From the NCBI RefSeq assembly GCF_014171595.1, contig NZ_CP050451.1, positions 372,001 through 436,000 on the forward strand: a stretch of DNA of 64,000 bases, written 5' to 3'. This stretch comes from Massilia sp. Se16.2.3. GTDB lineage: Bacteria > Pseudomonadota > Gammaproteobacteria > Burkholderiales > Burkholderiaceae_D. The position numbers and the translations under genes are program-made. Numbering within the stretch: the stretch's first letter is position 1; the number at the start of each line of letters is the position of its first letter. This document shows positions 1 through 10,547 of the stretch, piece by piece. The notes under the pieces were generated by a model, which worked only from the letters and a program-made list of their open reading frames with translations, made no database searches and was not told the origin of the DNA.

Positions 1-1549
<1,549 letters not shown>

Positions 1550-1591
1550 GATTTATTTTCCTTTTAATACTGAAATATTTGAATGATTCGG

Positions 1592-1619
1592 ATATTGGGA
1601 AAAAATGCGTGCTTTCAAG
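1592..1619 (-). promoter_or_regulatory. Sigma-32-type heat-shock promoter of dnaK
   Basis: Read on the minus strand: CTTGAAA (1613-1619), a 13-base spacer, then CCCAATAT (1592-1599). This matches the sigma-32 consensus CTTGAAA-N11-16-CCCCATnT with one deviation in the -10. It lies about 40 bases before the dnaK start and has the same spacer length as the promoter before grpE. Confidence 0.7.
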
Positions 1620-1662
1620 GGGCCGGCCATCCTAGTTTTGCCGGGCAGCACATTCATTTTTC

Positions 1663-2211
1663 TTATTTCGGCTGTGCCGCCGTCACGATGGCCGGACGCA
1701 GCAGGCGGTCGGCGATCATGTAGCCCTTCTGCAGCACGGTGACCACGGTATTGGCTTCCTGGTCGGCCGGGACCACCGCTACGGCCTGGTGCTTCATCGG
1801 ATCGAGCTTGTCGCCTGGCTGCGGCATCACTTCGACCAGGCGATTCTTCTCGAACGCGGTGGTGAGCTGCTTGAGCGTCATCTCGACGCCTTCCTTGATC
1901 GACTCGACGGTCGGCGCTTCGACCTTCAGCGCCATTTCCAGGCTGTCGCGTACCGGCACCATGGCCTCGGCGAAGCTTTCGATGGCGAATTTATGGGCCT
2001 TGCTGACGTCGTCCTGGGCGCGGCGGCGGATGTTTTCGCCTTCGGCCTTGGCACGCATGAAAGCGTCGTGCATCTCAGCCAGCTTCGCTTCGGTCGCGCT
2101 CAGCTGTTCTTCCAGGCTCGGTTCGCCATTTGCTGGAGCGGCCTGTTCGGCTGCGGGTGCGGCGTCGCCTTCCGGCTGCTTCATCACCTCTGGATTTTCT
2201 TGGTCTTGCAT
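1663..2211 (-). CDS. grpE: Nucleotide exchange factor GrpE
   Basis: GrpE releases ADP from DnaK and helps reset the Hsp70 cycle. The 182-residue protein has an acidic, disordered N-terminus (to about residue 40), a long coiled-coil helix (to about residue 90) and a C-terminal beta domain with the family pattern [15 protein letters not shown]. The frame extends 15 codons further upstream, but ATG 2211 has a good Shine-Dalgarno sequence (CAGGAG, about 8 bases upstream), so I start there. It is the first gene of a grpE-dnaK heat-shock unit; the strong sigma-32 promoter lies about 70 bases upstream. hrcA, often near these genes, is not in the window. Confidence 0.96.
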   Translation of the reverse strand: MQDQENPEVMKQPEGDAAPAAEQAAPANGEPSLEEQLSATEAKLAEMHDAFMRAKAEGENIRRRAQDDVSKAHKFAIESFAEAMVPVRDSLEMALKVEAPTVESIKEGVEMTLKQLTTAFEKNRLVEVMPQPGDKLDPMKHQAVAVVPADQEANTVVTVLQKGYMIADRLLRPAIVTAAQPK

Positions 2212-2280
2212 CGAAAAAACTCCTGAAATCAAAGACTTGGCTGAATAATTGGACAAATGATGCTTGTCGTACAGCGCCGC

Positions 2281-2308
2281 ATATGGGGCGATCTCCTACA
2301 TTTTCAAG
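2281..2308 (-). promoter_or_regulatory. Sigma-32-type heat-shock promoter of grpE-dnaK
   Basis: On the minus strand the sequence reads CTTGAAA (2302-2308), 13 bases, CCCCATAT (2281-2288). This is a full match to the known sigma-32 consensus. It would start transcription about 60 bases before the grpE ATG. No CIRCE element (inverted repeat TTAGCACTC-N9-GAGTGCTAA) is visible, which points to sigma-32 rather than HrcA control. Confidence 0.88.
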
Positions 2309-2458
2309 GGGAATTGTGCATCTGTTAGCAGAAAGACTGACAACATTTGTTACAACAGTTACCGATGAGCTGATTCTTTCCCGAGGCGGAAGTCCTACCA
2401 TATGTTCCAGACGCACGTTGACGTCGGAACAAGAAAAGCCAGGGCCAGGGAGAGCATC

Positions 2459-2539
2459 ATGAAATTGCAGTTGATCAGCAGCGCCGTCGTGGTCTACACC
2501 GCGCTTGCAGTGGCATGCATCTGCTACGCCGGTGTTTGA
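2459..2539 (+). CDS. Possible 26-residue single-span membrane peptide
   Basis: A short reading frame, ATG 2459 to TGA 2537-2539, begins MKLQLISSAVVVYTALAVA and is hydrophobic almost throughout, so it would form one membrane helix. A purine-rich site, GGGAGAG, sits about 5 bases before the ATG. It lies alone between the divergent grpE promoter and the hemH end. I do not recognise it. The good ribosome site and the clean hydrophobic stretch are the only support; chance cannot be excluded. Confidence 0.35.
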   Translation: MKLQLISSAVVVYTALAVACICYAGV

Positions 2540-2605
2540 ACACAGCGGCGAAAACGTAGCATTTTAACAGGTCACGGTGCCGCTCCGCGACCCCTGACCG
2601 GCAGA

Positions 2606-2697
2606 CCGGGCAGCGACCGCTGCCTGGTGGTGATGGTTAGGGCTGGGTGATACGCGCTCGCCACGTCTGGCGTAGGCCGGGCGGCTGCGCCGCCCGG
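2606..2697. repeat. Two GC-rich hairpins downstream of hemH
   Basis: Two related stem-loops: CCGGGCAGC (2606-2614) pairs with GCTGCCTGG (2619-2627), and CCGGGCGGC (2677-2685) pairs perfectly with GCCGCCCGG (2689-2697). Each is followed by a similar GGTGGTGAT stretch, so the two halves look like diverged copies. There is no U-run, so a classical intrinsic terminator is not shown. They sit just beyond the hemH stop and resemble the hairpin at 36244-36264. The rest of 2540-2761 holds nothing else I can support. Confidence 0.6.
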
Positions 2698-2761
2698 TGG
2701 TGATAGGTAGTATTGGATCAAATGCGATCCATGTGCTCGCCGTGGAGCATGGCCGTCTGCA

Positions 2762-3865
2762 TCAGGCTCCCAGCCGCGCCGCGTGCTCGCGCCCCAGTTC
2801 GGCATCGCGCCGCTGCGCTTCCCGCTGCGACGGACTCATCATGGTAGGCCAGCCGATCAGGTGTTCCTCGGCAATCTCGGCCATCCCGACGATCCAGCTC
2901 GGCGACGTGTTCAGGCAAGGGATGTAGTGAAACTCCTTGCCGCCCGCCGCTTCGAAGTCGTGTTTGACTTCCATCGAGATTTCTTCCAGCGTCTCCAGGC
3001 AATCGCTGGTAAAGCCCGGGCAGATCACGTCGACCCGACCCACGCCCTCGCGCGCCAGCGCCTGCACGGTCGGCGCGGTATAGGGCTGCAGCCATTCGGC
3101 GCGGCCAAAGCGCGACTGGAAGGTGACGAGGTACTCGTCCGGACTCAGGCGCAGGCGCTCGGCCAGCAGGCGCGCGGTCTTCTGGCATTCGCAGTAATAC
3201 GGGTCGCCGCGCAGCAAGGTGCGCTTGGGCACGCCATGGAAACTCATCACCAGCTTCTGGCCACGGCCGTTGGCTTCCCAGTAGTTGTCCACGCTGTCGG
3301 CCAGCGCGGCGATATAGCCGTCGTGGTCGTGGTAGTGCTTCACCAGGCGCAGTTCGGGCACGTTGCGCACATGGCGGTAGTGTTCAAACACGGCATCCCA
3401 GATCGACGCCGTCGTGGTACCGGAATACTGCGGATACGCCGGCAGGATCGCGATACGGTCGCAATTTTCCTGCTTCAATTGATCCAGCACTTCGGGCAGC
3501 GAAGGCGAGCCATAGCGCATCGCCATGCGCACCTGCACGCCCTCGTGGCCGCGCTCTTCCAGCATCTCGCCGAGGAGCTTGGCCTGCTTCTGCGTATGCA
3601 CCTTCAGGGGCGATCCCTCGCGCGTCCAGATGGTCTGGTACTTTTTGGCCGAGGCCCCCGAGCGGAACGGCAGGATGATGAAGGTCAGGATGAACCACCA
3701 CACCTTGCGCGGAATCTCGACCACGCGCGGGTCGGAGAGGAATTGCTTCAGGTAGCGCTTGACCGCCTTGCGCGTGGGCGCATCCGGCGTGCCGAGGTTG
3801 ACGAGGACAATGGCGCTCCCGGCAATGCTGCCGTGGGTATGGGGTGGTTCTTTGCGAAAGGGCAT
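2762..3865 (-). CDS. hemH: Ferrochelatase
   Basis: Inserts ferrous iron into protoporphyrin IX, the last step of haem synthesis. The 367-residue protein carries the family hallmarks: LVNLGTPDAPT near the N-terminus, FLSDPRVVEIPR, the catalytic SFHGVPKR histidine region, and the VICPGFTSDCLETLEE signature with the conserved glutamates. The frame is open further upstream; an ATG at 3895 would add ten residues. I chose ATG 3865 (MPFRKEPP) because betaproteobacterial HemH proteins typically start this way, but neither start has a clear ribosome site. Another haem gene, hemJ, is at 55 kb, not linked. Confidence 0.95.
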   Translation of the reverse strand: MPFRKEPPHTHGSIAGSAIVLVNLGTPDAPTRKAVKRYLKQFLSDPRVVEIPRKVWWFILTFIILPFRSGASAKKYQTIWTREGSPLKVHTQKQAKLLGEMLEERGHEGVQVRMAMRYGSPSLPEVLDQLKQENCDRIAILPAYPQYSGTTTASIWDAVFEHYRHVRNVPELRLVKHYHDHDGYIAALADSVDNYWEANGRGQKLVMSFHGVPKRTLLRGDPYYCECQKTARLLAERLRLSPDEYLVTFQSRFGRAEWLQPYTAPTVQALAREGVGRVDVICPGFTSDCLETLEEISMEVKHDFEAAGGKEFHYIPCLNTSPSWIVGMAEIAEEHLIGWPTMMSPSQREAQRRDAELGREHAARLGA

Positions 3866-4053
3866 GGGCAAACGATAGGGGCGGAGGGCCTCCATTATAT
3901 GTGTGCCGCGTAGCCCCTTCGCTTCAATATTGACGTTTCGAGGCGCTGGCGCGGCCGTTCGGCAATGTTCACGCGCGCAGATGTGTCGCGCACGCCACGG
4001 CCAGTCGCGTGCGCGTGTGGTGGCAGGCAAGCTTGCCGCCACCCGGATCTGCC

Positions 4054-4482
4054 TCAGGTCGTGACTTTCAGGCGCACGTCGATGTTGTTGCGGGTTGCGT
4101 TCGAGTAGGGGCAGACGATGTGGGCCTTGTCGACCAGCGTCTGCAGCTGCTGCTGCTCCATGCCCGGACCGTGGACCGTGAGGTCGACTTCGATGCCGAA
4201 ACCGGTCGGGATCTGGCCGATGCCGACTTCGCCGGTGATGGTCAGGTCCTCCGGCAGCTGGACCTTCTGCTGGCCGGCGACGAATTTCAGCGCGCCCAGG
4301 AAGCAGGCCGAATAGCCGGCCGCGAACAGTTGCTCGGGATTGGTGCCGGTCGCGCCATTGCCGCCCAGTTCCTTCGGCGTCGTCAATTTGACGTCGAGCA
4401 CGCCATTGTCGCTGCGGGACGTGCCTTCACGGCCGCCCTGCGAGGTGGCTTTCGCGCGGTACAGGACTTTTTCGATGCTCAT
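4054..4482 (-). CDS. ohr: Organic hydroperoxide resistance protein (Ohr/OsmC superfamily)
   Basis: Cysteine-based peroxidase that reduces organic hydroperoxides, usually recycled by lipoylated dehydrogenase subunits. The 142-residue protein has the two redox cysteines of the Ohr branch, in YSACF (about residue 60) and VCPYS (about residue 124), and the N-terminal type [14 protein letters not shown] typical of Ohr rather than OsmC. ATG 4482 is preceded by an excellent Shine-Dalgarno sequence, AAAGGAGGT. It is divergent from the ABC transporter gene at 4670. No OhrR-type MarR regulator is nearby. Confidence 0.93.
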   Translation of the reverse strand: MSIEKVLYRAKATSQGGREGTSRSDNGVLDVKLTTPKELGGNGATGTNPEQLFAAGYSACFLGALKFVAGQQKVQLPEDLTITGEVGIGQIPTGFGIEVDLTVHGPGMEQQQLQTLVDKAHIVCPYSNATRNNIDVRLKVTT

Positions 4483-4669
4483 GCGAACCTCCTTTGTTTT
4501 GGTTGGAGAGTAATTGTGACAGATGGGTATCTTGTTCAGCGCCCGCCAGAGTGGCCCCGTGCAGCGAGGTGTCGGCTGTTATGTCTGTTTCCGCACTGAA
4601 CGGTTTTTTGCCCCGTCCTATGCTGGAGGTGTGACGAGCCCTTTGTCCTAGCCTGGAAGCGATACGACC

Positions 4670-6520
4670 ATGACCACGCCTGCCTCTGCCCCTCCCGCCG
4701 CGTTTGACGAGGCGTCCGCGCCCAGGAAACGGCGCCGTCCCGGCTTGTCCCTCGCAGCCTGGAAGCAATTCGTGCATGTCGCCAAACCGTACTGGCTGGG
4801 CGACGAAAAGAAGCGGGCCTGGCTGATGCTGATGCTCCTGATCGCGCTGATGCTGGTCGAAACCAAGCTCGCCGTCATGCTCAACGACCAGGCCGGCGAG
4901 ATGACCTCGGCGCTGGCGGCCAAGGAGCGCGGCCGCTTCTGGACTTCGGTGCGCGCCTGCCTGGCCGTGCTGGCCTTCGCCGTACCCGTCTACGCCTTCT
5001 ATTACTACATGCGCGACCTGTTCGCCAACCACTGGCGGCGCTGGCTGACGGGGCGCTTCCTCGACGGCTACCTGAAAGGCCGGAAATACTACGCGCTGGG
5101 CGCCGACAGCGAGCTCGATAACCCCGACCAGCGTATCAGCGAAGACATCAATACGTTTACTGGCAGGTCGATCCATTTTCTCCTGATCTTCCTTGGGTCG
5201 ATCATGCAGCTGGTGGCCTTCAGTGCCGTGCTGTGGTCGATCTCGCACCTGCTGGTGGGCGTGCTGACGGTATATGCGCTGGTCGGCACGGTGATTGCCC
5301 TCTGGGTCTTCGGCAACCCGCTGATCCGGCTGAATTTCTGGCAGCTGCGGCGCGAAGCCGATTTCCGTTTCAGCCTGATGCGCCTGCGTGAAAATGCCGA
5401 GTCGATTGCCTTCTACCGCGGCGAAGCGCAGGAGCGCGCCCATATCGATAGCCGCTTCGACAAGGTGTTCAAGAATTTCGCCGAACTGATCAAGAAGCAG
5501 CGCAACCTCAACTTTTTCCAGCGTACCTTCAGCCAATTGACCCTGGTGCTGCCGGGCGTGATCCTGGCCGACGGCGTATTGTCGGGCCAGCTGGAAGTGG
5601 GCCGCGCGATCCAGGCGGCCGGCGCCTTCACCGCCGTGCTCACCGCCGTCGGCGTGATCGTCGACAATTTCGAAAGCCTGAGCCGTTTTGTCGCCGGTAT
5701 CGACCGCCTGCAGGCCCTGTCGCGCCTGGTGCTGCAGGAAACCGCGCCCGAAAGCGCCGCGCTTGACACGCCGCCGCGCATCGAGAAGCGCGAGGCCGAG
5801 CACCTGGCGCTGGAAGCGCTGACCCTGCATCCGCCGCAGTCCACCCGGGTGCTGATCAAGGGACTGAGCCTGGTGCTGAAACCGGGAGATGCCCTGCTCA
5901 TCACCGGCGACAGCGGCTGCGGCAAAAGCTCGCTGCTGCGCGCGATCGCGGGGCTGTGGGACACCGGCAGCGGCACCATCCACCATCCGCCGCTGGAACA
6001 ATTCTTCTTCCTGCCGCAGCAACCCTACCTGCAGCACGGCACCCTGCGCAGCCAGCTGATCTACCCGAGCGCCAGCACGACCCTGAGCGACGAGGAGCTG
6101 CTGGAGATCCTGCAACAGGTGCACCTGCCGCAGCTGGCCGAACGGGTGGGCGGACTGGACGCGGAGCAGGACTGGGAAAAACTGCTCTCGGTCGGCGAGC
6201 AGCAGCGCCTGGCCTTTGGCCGCGTTCTGGTGCATACGCCTGGTATCGTCATCCTCGACGAAGCGACCAGTGCGCTCGACAGCAAGAACGAAGCCTCGCT
6301 CTACGGACGGTTGCGCGAGAACGGGACGACCCTGATCAGCATCGCGCACCGGCCGGCGGTGCTGCGCCACCATACTCACGTGCTGCATTTACTGGGGGAT
6401 GGGGCGTGGGAGGTGCATGAGGCACAGGGGTATCAGTTCGATGGGGCGATGGCCGACGCACCGGCCGACGCGACCGCTGCGCAGCCGGTGGGGGCGGCGC
6501 TTGTGGTGGCAGCTGCGTAG
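4670..6520 (+). CDS. ABC transporter, fused membrane and ATPase domains (YddA/SbmA_BacA-like)
   Basis: Inner-membrane ABC protein of 616 residues. Residues about 30-370 form the ABC_membrane_2 domain of the SbmA/BacA/YddA group, with several hydrophobic spans (for example AWLMLMLLIALMLVE and FLLIFLGSIMQLVAF). Residues about 385-570 form the ATPase: Walker A GDSGCGKSS, a signature LSVGEQQR replacing the usual LSGGQ, and Walker B IVILDEATSALD. Relatives include BacA-like fused transporters and mycobacterial Rv1819c, which move hydrophilic compounds such as peptides or cobalamin; the substrate here cannot be read from sequence. The C-terminal tail is Ala-rich, and its coding region is overlapped antisense by the HNH frame. 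Confidence 0.9.
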   Translation: MTTPASAPPAAFDEASAPRKRRRPGLSLAAWKQFVHVAKPYWLGDEKKRAWLMLMLLIALMLVETKLAVMLNDQAGEMTSALAAKERGRFWTSVRACLAVLAFAVPVYAFYYYMRDLFANHWRRWLTGRFLDGYLKGRKYYALGADSELDNPDQRISEDINTFTGRSIHFLLIFLGSIMQLVAFSAVLWSISHLLVGVLTVYALVGTVIALWVFGNPLIRLNFWQLRREADFRFSLMRLRENAESIAFYRGEAQERAHIDSRFDKVFKNFAELIKKQRNLNFFQRTFSQLTLVLPGVILADGVLSGQLEVGRAIQAAGAFTAVLTAVGVIVDNFESLSRFVAGIDRLQALSRLVLQETAPESAALDTPPRIEKREAEHLALEALTLHPPQSTRVLIKGLSLVLKPGDALLITGDSGCGKSSLLRAIAGLWDTGSGTIHHPPLEQFFFLPQQPYLQHGTLRSQLIYPSASTTLSDEELLEILQQVHLPQLAERVGGLDAEQDWEKLLSVGEQQRLAFGRVLVHTPGIVILDEATSALDSKNEASLYGRLRENGTTLISIAHRPAVLRHHTHVLHLLGDGAWEVHEAQGYQFDGAMADAPADATAAQPVGAALVVAAA

Positions 6521-6896
6521 ATTGCCAGGGGTGCCAACGTCCTTGTTGCACCAGTGTTGAAACCTGCTGCTTGTACGTTGCCGCGTCAGGGGCTATGCCC
6601 TGCCGACCTTCATGGCGCATTCGGTTACACCATAAACATGCGGCAACGATGTTATCGGCAGTGTCGCGTCCGTTATCCTGTCGGGCAATAAGGTGCTCTG
6701 CTGTGCATTGCAACTGCAGAGCGAGTCGGGGTGGTATCTCGTGGACGCGACAAAACTCTTGAGGGTTCGCGGTCCAGATGGGAAATTGGCAGTAGTAGCA
6801 GAGATGGTTCTGCTGTTCGCAGGCCTGTTGGCGCAGCGTGCGTAATCGGCGTAATGCTTTTGATCTCATCGAGATGACTTGTTTTGGCAAGTGCAT
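6336..6896 (-). CDS. HNH endonuclease-like protein, overlapping the ABC gene antisense
   Basis: The first 125 residues form a compact HNH-type zinc domain: a CYYC knuckle near residue 33, then CTAEHLIARQDNG, TADNIVAAC and LWCN, the order expected of the His-Asn-His/zinc fold. Such stand-alone HNH proteins are nucleases of unknown target. After about residue 125 the frame has no stop until 6336, so a Pro/Arg-rich tail is read from DNA antisense to the 3' end of the ABC gene (185-base overlap). That tail is probably not biological; a lost stop or an indel near 6525 is likely. The ATG at 6896 lacks a strong ribosome site; ATG 6869 is an alternative. Confidence 0.72.
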   Translation of the reverse strand: MHLPKQVISMRSKALRRLRTLRQQACEQQNHLCYYCQFPIWTANPQEFCRVHEIPPRLALQLQCTAEHLIARQDNGRDTADNIVAACLWCNRMRHEGRQGIAPDAATYKQQVSTLVQQGRWHPWQSTQLPPQAPPPPAAQRSRRPVRRPSPHRTDTPVPHAPPTPHPPVNAAREYGGAAPPAGARC

Positions 6897-7164
6897 CCCT
6901 GCTGAGCCTAAAGCTTCACGCAGGCGCCGCCCGTAACCGGATCGGCGGTGCTCGGCTAACGCCAGAGCGGTCAGGGGTTGCTGGTCCTGAGCATTCTTAC
7001 TGTAATGGGATCGGCACTTGCGCGCAAGACCCGTATGCGGCAGCGGTTAGCCACGGCACCATCGAATTTGTTCCTGCGTTACAGAGGACTCGTTCTGGAA
7101 CTTAACGATGCTACCCCGCTGGCAAGCGACGTGTATCGGCTAACAATACGAGAAGCACACGTAA

Positions 7165-7192
7165 CCGCGTGGGCACGGAGTGCCCACCCTAC
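7165..7192. repeat. Palindromic intergenic repeat (GCGTGGGC...GCCCACCCTAC family)
   Basis: GTGGGCAC (7169-7176) and GTGCCCAC (7180-7187) form a perfect 8-bp stem with a GGA loop, flanked by CCGC and CCTAC. This is one copy of the repeat family seen throughout the window. Otherwise the gap 6897-7201 holds no gene that I can support. Confidence 0.85.
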
Positions 7193-7201
7193 TTGTGTAC
7201 G

Positions 7202-7663
7202 CTATCTATTTTCGAGCGATTTACCGATGACGTAGCCAAGGACGCCCAGCACGATGAAGAAGCCGACGAACACATTGCGGATGCGCTGCTGTTCGCGCCG
7301 GGATTGCGCCAGTAGCGCGCCGGATGCCTGCTCGGCTTCCTGCTTGAGCAGCACGTCGTCGGGATGCTGGCACACTTCGCCATTGGCGCCATAGCTTTCG
7401 AATTCCTCGCCCCGCACCCGGGCCTGCAAAGCGTTGGCGAATTCGACCAGAGGTGTCATCCCCCACTCTTCCGGATTCTTCGTCCAGAGCGCGTGGTCGT
7501 CGTGCCAGAGCTGCACGGTGCCCTCGGGTACAGTCAGGCTGAAGGTTGGCGGCGTGTCGGTGTATTCCCAGCCGAGCTCGAGTGCGGCGGCACGGGCCTC
7601 GTCGAGCGAGATCGGCAGTTGCTTGCCGTGGCTGGAGCGCAGTATCGTCAGGTGGTAACCCAT
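7202..7663 (-). CDS. Hypothetical protein with C-terminal membrane anchor
   Basis: A 153-residue protein I do not recognise. Residues 1-125 look soluble and mixed alpha/beta, with MGYHLTILRSS at the start and a Trp-rich segment around QLWHDDHALWTKNPEEWG. Residues about 130-148 (VFVGFFIVLGVLGYVIG) form one membrane span, followed by a short charged tail, which suggests a tail-anchored inner-membrane protein facing the cytoplasm. ATG 7663 has a good ribosome site (AGGGAGAG). It follows recN on the same strand, 33 bases after its stop, and may be co-transcribed with it. Confidence 0.8.
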   Translation of the reverse strand: MGYHLTILRSSHGKQLPISLDEARAAALELGWEYTDTPPTFSLTVPEGTVQLWHDDHALWTKNPEEWGMTPLVEFANALQARVRGEEFESYGANGEVCQHPDDVLLKQEAEQASGALLAQSRREQQRIRNVFVGFFIVLGVLGYVIGKSLENR

Positions 7664-7696
7664 GTCTCTCCCTTGCCCCAGTAAGCGCCAACTACC

Positions 7697-9360
7697 TCAG
7701 GACGCCAGCAATTCGCGCGCGTGCTTGCGCGTCGTTTCCGTGATCTCGATCCCGCCCAGCATGCGCGCCACTTCTTCCACGCGCGACTTGTTGTCGAGCA
7801 CATCGATGCGCGAGACCGTACGGCCCTCGCCGGTCGTTCCCTTGGCCACCTGGAAGTGTTGATTCGCCTGGCTGGCCACCTGCGGCAGGTGGGTCACGCA
7901 CAGCACTTGCCGTTCCTGGCCCAGGCGTTTCAAGAGACGTCCAACCACTTCGGCGACGCCGCCGCCGATGCCGCTGTCGACCTCGTCGAAGATCAGCGTC
8001 GGCGTGGTGGTCGCGTTCGAGGTAATGACGGAAATGGCCAGCGAGATACGCGCCAGTTCGCCGCCGGAAGCCACCTTCGCCAGCGGCCGTGGTGCCACGC
8101 CGGCGTGGCCGGCCACCAGGAACTCGACCTGCTCGAGGCCATGCGCGCTCGGCTCGGCCGGGTTGAGGGCGATGGCGAAACGGCCGCCGCTCATGCTCAG
8201 TTCCTGCATGGCGCTGGTGACCTGTTCGCCCAGCGTTTTGGCCGCCTTCTCGCGCCGGCTGGACAGGCGCTCGGCCACCTTGCGGTAGGCCGCTTCCGCC
8301 TTCGCTTCCCGGCGTTTCAATCCTTCGATGTCGGTGGCGTCGGCCAGCTGGCGCAGTTTTTCGGCCAGCGCGGCGTGTTCTTCCGGCAGGTCTTCGGGCG
8401 TGACGCGGTACTTGCGCGCGGCGCTGTGCAGCGCGTCCATGCGGGCGTCGACTTCGCGCAGGCGGCTCGGGTCGAGCTCGACCTTGTCGATGTAGTTGTT
8501 CAGCGCGTACACCGCTTCCTGCAGCTGGATGCGTGCCGGCTCCATGCAGTCGAGCACAGTCTGGAGTTCGGCGTCGACATCGACCAGCTTGCCCAGCTTG
8601 GTGTTGAGCGACGACAGCTGCGACAGGATCGGGTGGTCGGATTCGGAAATCGCGGCCAGCGCTTCCTGCGCGCCTTCGATCAGGCTGGCGGCATGCGACA
8701 GGCGGCTGTGCTCGTTGCTGATCTCGGTCCACTCGCCCGGTTTCGGTGCGAGCTTGTCGAGTTCGCTCACCTGCCATTCCAGCCGTTCGCGCTCGATCAG
8801 CACGTTCTTGGCATTCGTTTCGTATTCCTCGCGCTGGCGCGACAGCGCACGCCAAGCGCGGAAGGTGATGGCGACCTCTTGCGCTTCGGCAGCGGCGGCC
8901 GGGTCGCGCACGGCGATCTGGTTGTCCAGCAGGGCGCGCTGGGCATCGGCCTTCAACAGGCTCTGGTGGGCATGCTGGCCGTGGATGTCGACCAGCAGCT
9001 CGCCCAGCTCGCGCAGCTGGCCGGCGGTGGCGGCGATGCCGTTGATATAGGCCTTCGAGCGGCCGGCGTTGTCGATCACGCGGCGCAGCAGCGCCCGCCC
9101 TCCTCGCTGGCCAGCTCGTTTTGCTCCAGCCAGATTATCGCCGCCTCGGTGAGGGCGAAATCGGCGGTGATGTCGGCCTTGGCCGCGCCTTCGCGCACCA
9201 TGCTCGCTTCGCCGCGGCCGCCCAGGGCCAGTTGCAGCGCGTCGATCAGGATCGATTTGCCTGCGCCCGTCTCGCCGGTGAAAACCGAGAAGCCACGGGC
9301 GAATTCGAGTTCGATGGCGTCGACGATGACGAAGTCGCGGATGGTCAGTGTGCGCAGCAT
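7697..9360 (-). CDS. recN: DNA repair protein RecN (frameshifted near 9097)
   Basis: SMC-like ATPase used in double-strand break repair. The N-terminal 85 residues ([17 protein letters not shown], Walker A GETGAGKS at 29-36) are in one frame and the rest (from [19 protein letters not shown]) in another. The C-terminal part has the coiled-coil arms, the ABC signature region [13 protein letters not shown] and Walker [15 protein letters not shown]. The break is in GGGCGGGCG around 9090-9105 and equals one missing base; restoring it gives about 555 residues, the normal RecN length. A sequencing error is the simplest explanation. It lies 143 bases downstream of nadK, with an SOS box upstream of that gene. 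Confidence 0.93.
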
Positions 9361-9503
9361 GTAGAAAGGGGTCTCCGGGATCAGGATGTTTTAGAGCTTT
9401 TTGGAGCGTTCGACAAAGCATTCATGACAAGGCGCATCGTCGAAGACAGTATGGTAATACGGCGAGACGATGCAACGCAGCCATGGATGTTTTGTCGGAC
9501 GCT

Positions 9504-10418
9504 CTACTTCAGCTTGCCGTCGTTCGATGGATACTCGTGCCAATGCAGCTTCTCGCGCAGCGTGTGGTAGTAGCTCCAGCCTTCCGGATGCAGGAAGGTA
9601 ATCGTGTTCGGGGAACGCGAGATGACGATTTCGTCGCCGTGCTGCAGGCTGGCGAAAGTCTGCATGTCGAAGTTCACGGAAATGTCGCGCCCGCTGACGA
9701 TTTCCACCACGATTTCGCTGGTGTCGGGCACCGCGATCGGCCGGTTCGACAGCGCGTGCGGCGCGATCGGCACCAGCACGATGCCCTGCAAACTGGGATG
9801 CAGCAGCGGCCCGCCGGCCGACAAGGCATAGGCCGTGGAACCGGTCGGCGTCGAGACGATCAGGCCGTCCGAGCGCTGGTTGTACATGAAGTGGCCATCG
9901 ACCGTGACGCGCAGTTCCGCCATGCCGGCGCCGCTGCCGCGCGCCACGACCACGTCGTTCACGGCCACGCCGCAGAAAATCATGTCGTTTGCGCGCATCA
10001 CACGCCCTTCGAGCAGTGTGCGCTTTTCCGCGGTGGCCTTGCCTTGCAGGATTTCGCCGAGCGCCGGCAGCATGCGGTCGACCGGGATGTCGGTAATGAA
10101 TCCGAGCCGGCCGAGGTTGATGCCGATAAGGGGAATGTCGTACTTGGCCAGCTGGCGGGCGATGCCGAGCATGGTGCCGTCGCCGCCCATGACGATGGCC
10201 AGCGCCGCGCGCTCGCCGATCTCGGCCACGCTGAGCGCCTCGATGCCGGGCATGCCGAGGTGGGCCGCGGTGTCGGATTCGAACACGACGCGGTAGCCGG
10301 CCCCCTGCAGGAAACCGACGACGCGCGCCACCGGTTCTTCGATGCCGGCCGTGTTCTGCCGCACCACCAGCGCGATGATCGATTGCAGTGCGGGCGTAGC
10401 GACGGGGAGTGCGGGCAT
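9504..10418 (-). CDS. nadK: NAD kinase
   Basis: Phosphorylates NAD to NADP in the cytoplasm. The 304-residue protein has the GGDGT ATP-binding motif (in [10 protein letters not shown]), the conserved [11 protein letters not shown] segment, and the glycine-rich [21 protein letters not shown] block that defines the family. ATG 10418 is used; a GTG at 10448 would add ten residues, and neither has a strong ribosome site. nadK followed by recN is common in Burkholderiales. The LexA-type box 84 bases upstream suggests that the pair is induced by DNA damage. Confidence 0.96.
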   Translation of the reverse strand: MPALPVATPALQSIIALVVRQNTAGIEEPVARVVGFLQGAGYRVVFESDTAAHLGMPGIEALSVAEIGERAALAIVMGGDGTMLGIARQLAKYDIPLIGINLGRLGFITDIPVDRMLPALGEILQGKATAEKRTLLEGRVMRANDMIFCGVAVNDVVVARGSGAGMAELRVTVDGHFMYNQRSDGLIVSTPTGSTAYALSAGGPLLHPSLQGIVLVPIAPHALSNRPIAVPDTSEIVVEIVSGRDISVNFDMQTFASLQHGDEIVISRSPNTITFLHPEGWSYYHTLREKLHWHEYPSNDGKLK

Positions 10419-10501
10419 AAGGGCTCTCGGCGATGGATGGGCGAACACGCTGGAGATTAACCGATAATCCCCCCGCCTGCCACCCGGCGCCTCAACAAAT
10501 A

Positions 10502-10517
10502 CTGTACAAAATCACAG
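10502..10517. promoter_or_regulatory. LexA (SOS) box upstream of nadK-recN
   Basis: The 16-base site CTGTACAAAATCACAG fits CTGT-N8-ACAG exactly, and its flanks (TA before, TA after) extend the palindrome. It lies between the DUF3667 gene and nadK, 84 bases before the nadK ATG. recN is a classic SOS gene in other proteobacteria, so the context supports function. Confidence 0.8.
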
Positions 10518-10547
10518 TATAGATGGCCTGGTCCGCATCCTGCAAGA

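Noticed and set aside
4427..6388. Minus-strand open frame of 653 residues over the ABC gene
   Set aside because: Antisense to the ABC transporter, low complexity and without any recognisable domain; a shadow of high GC.
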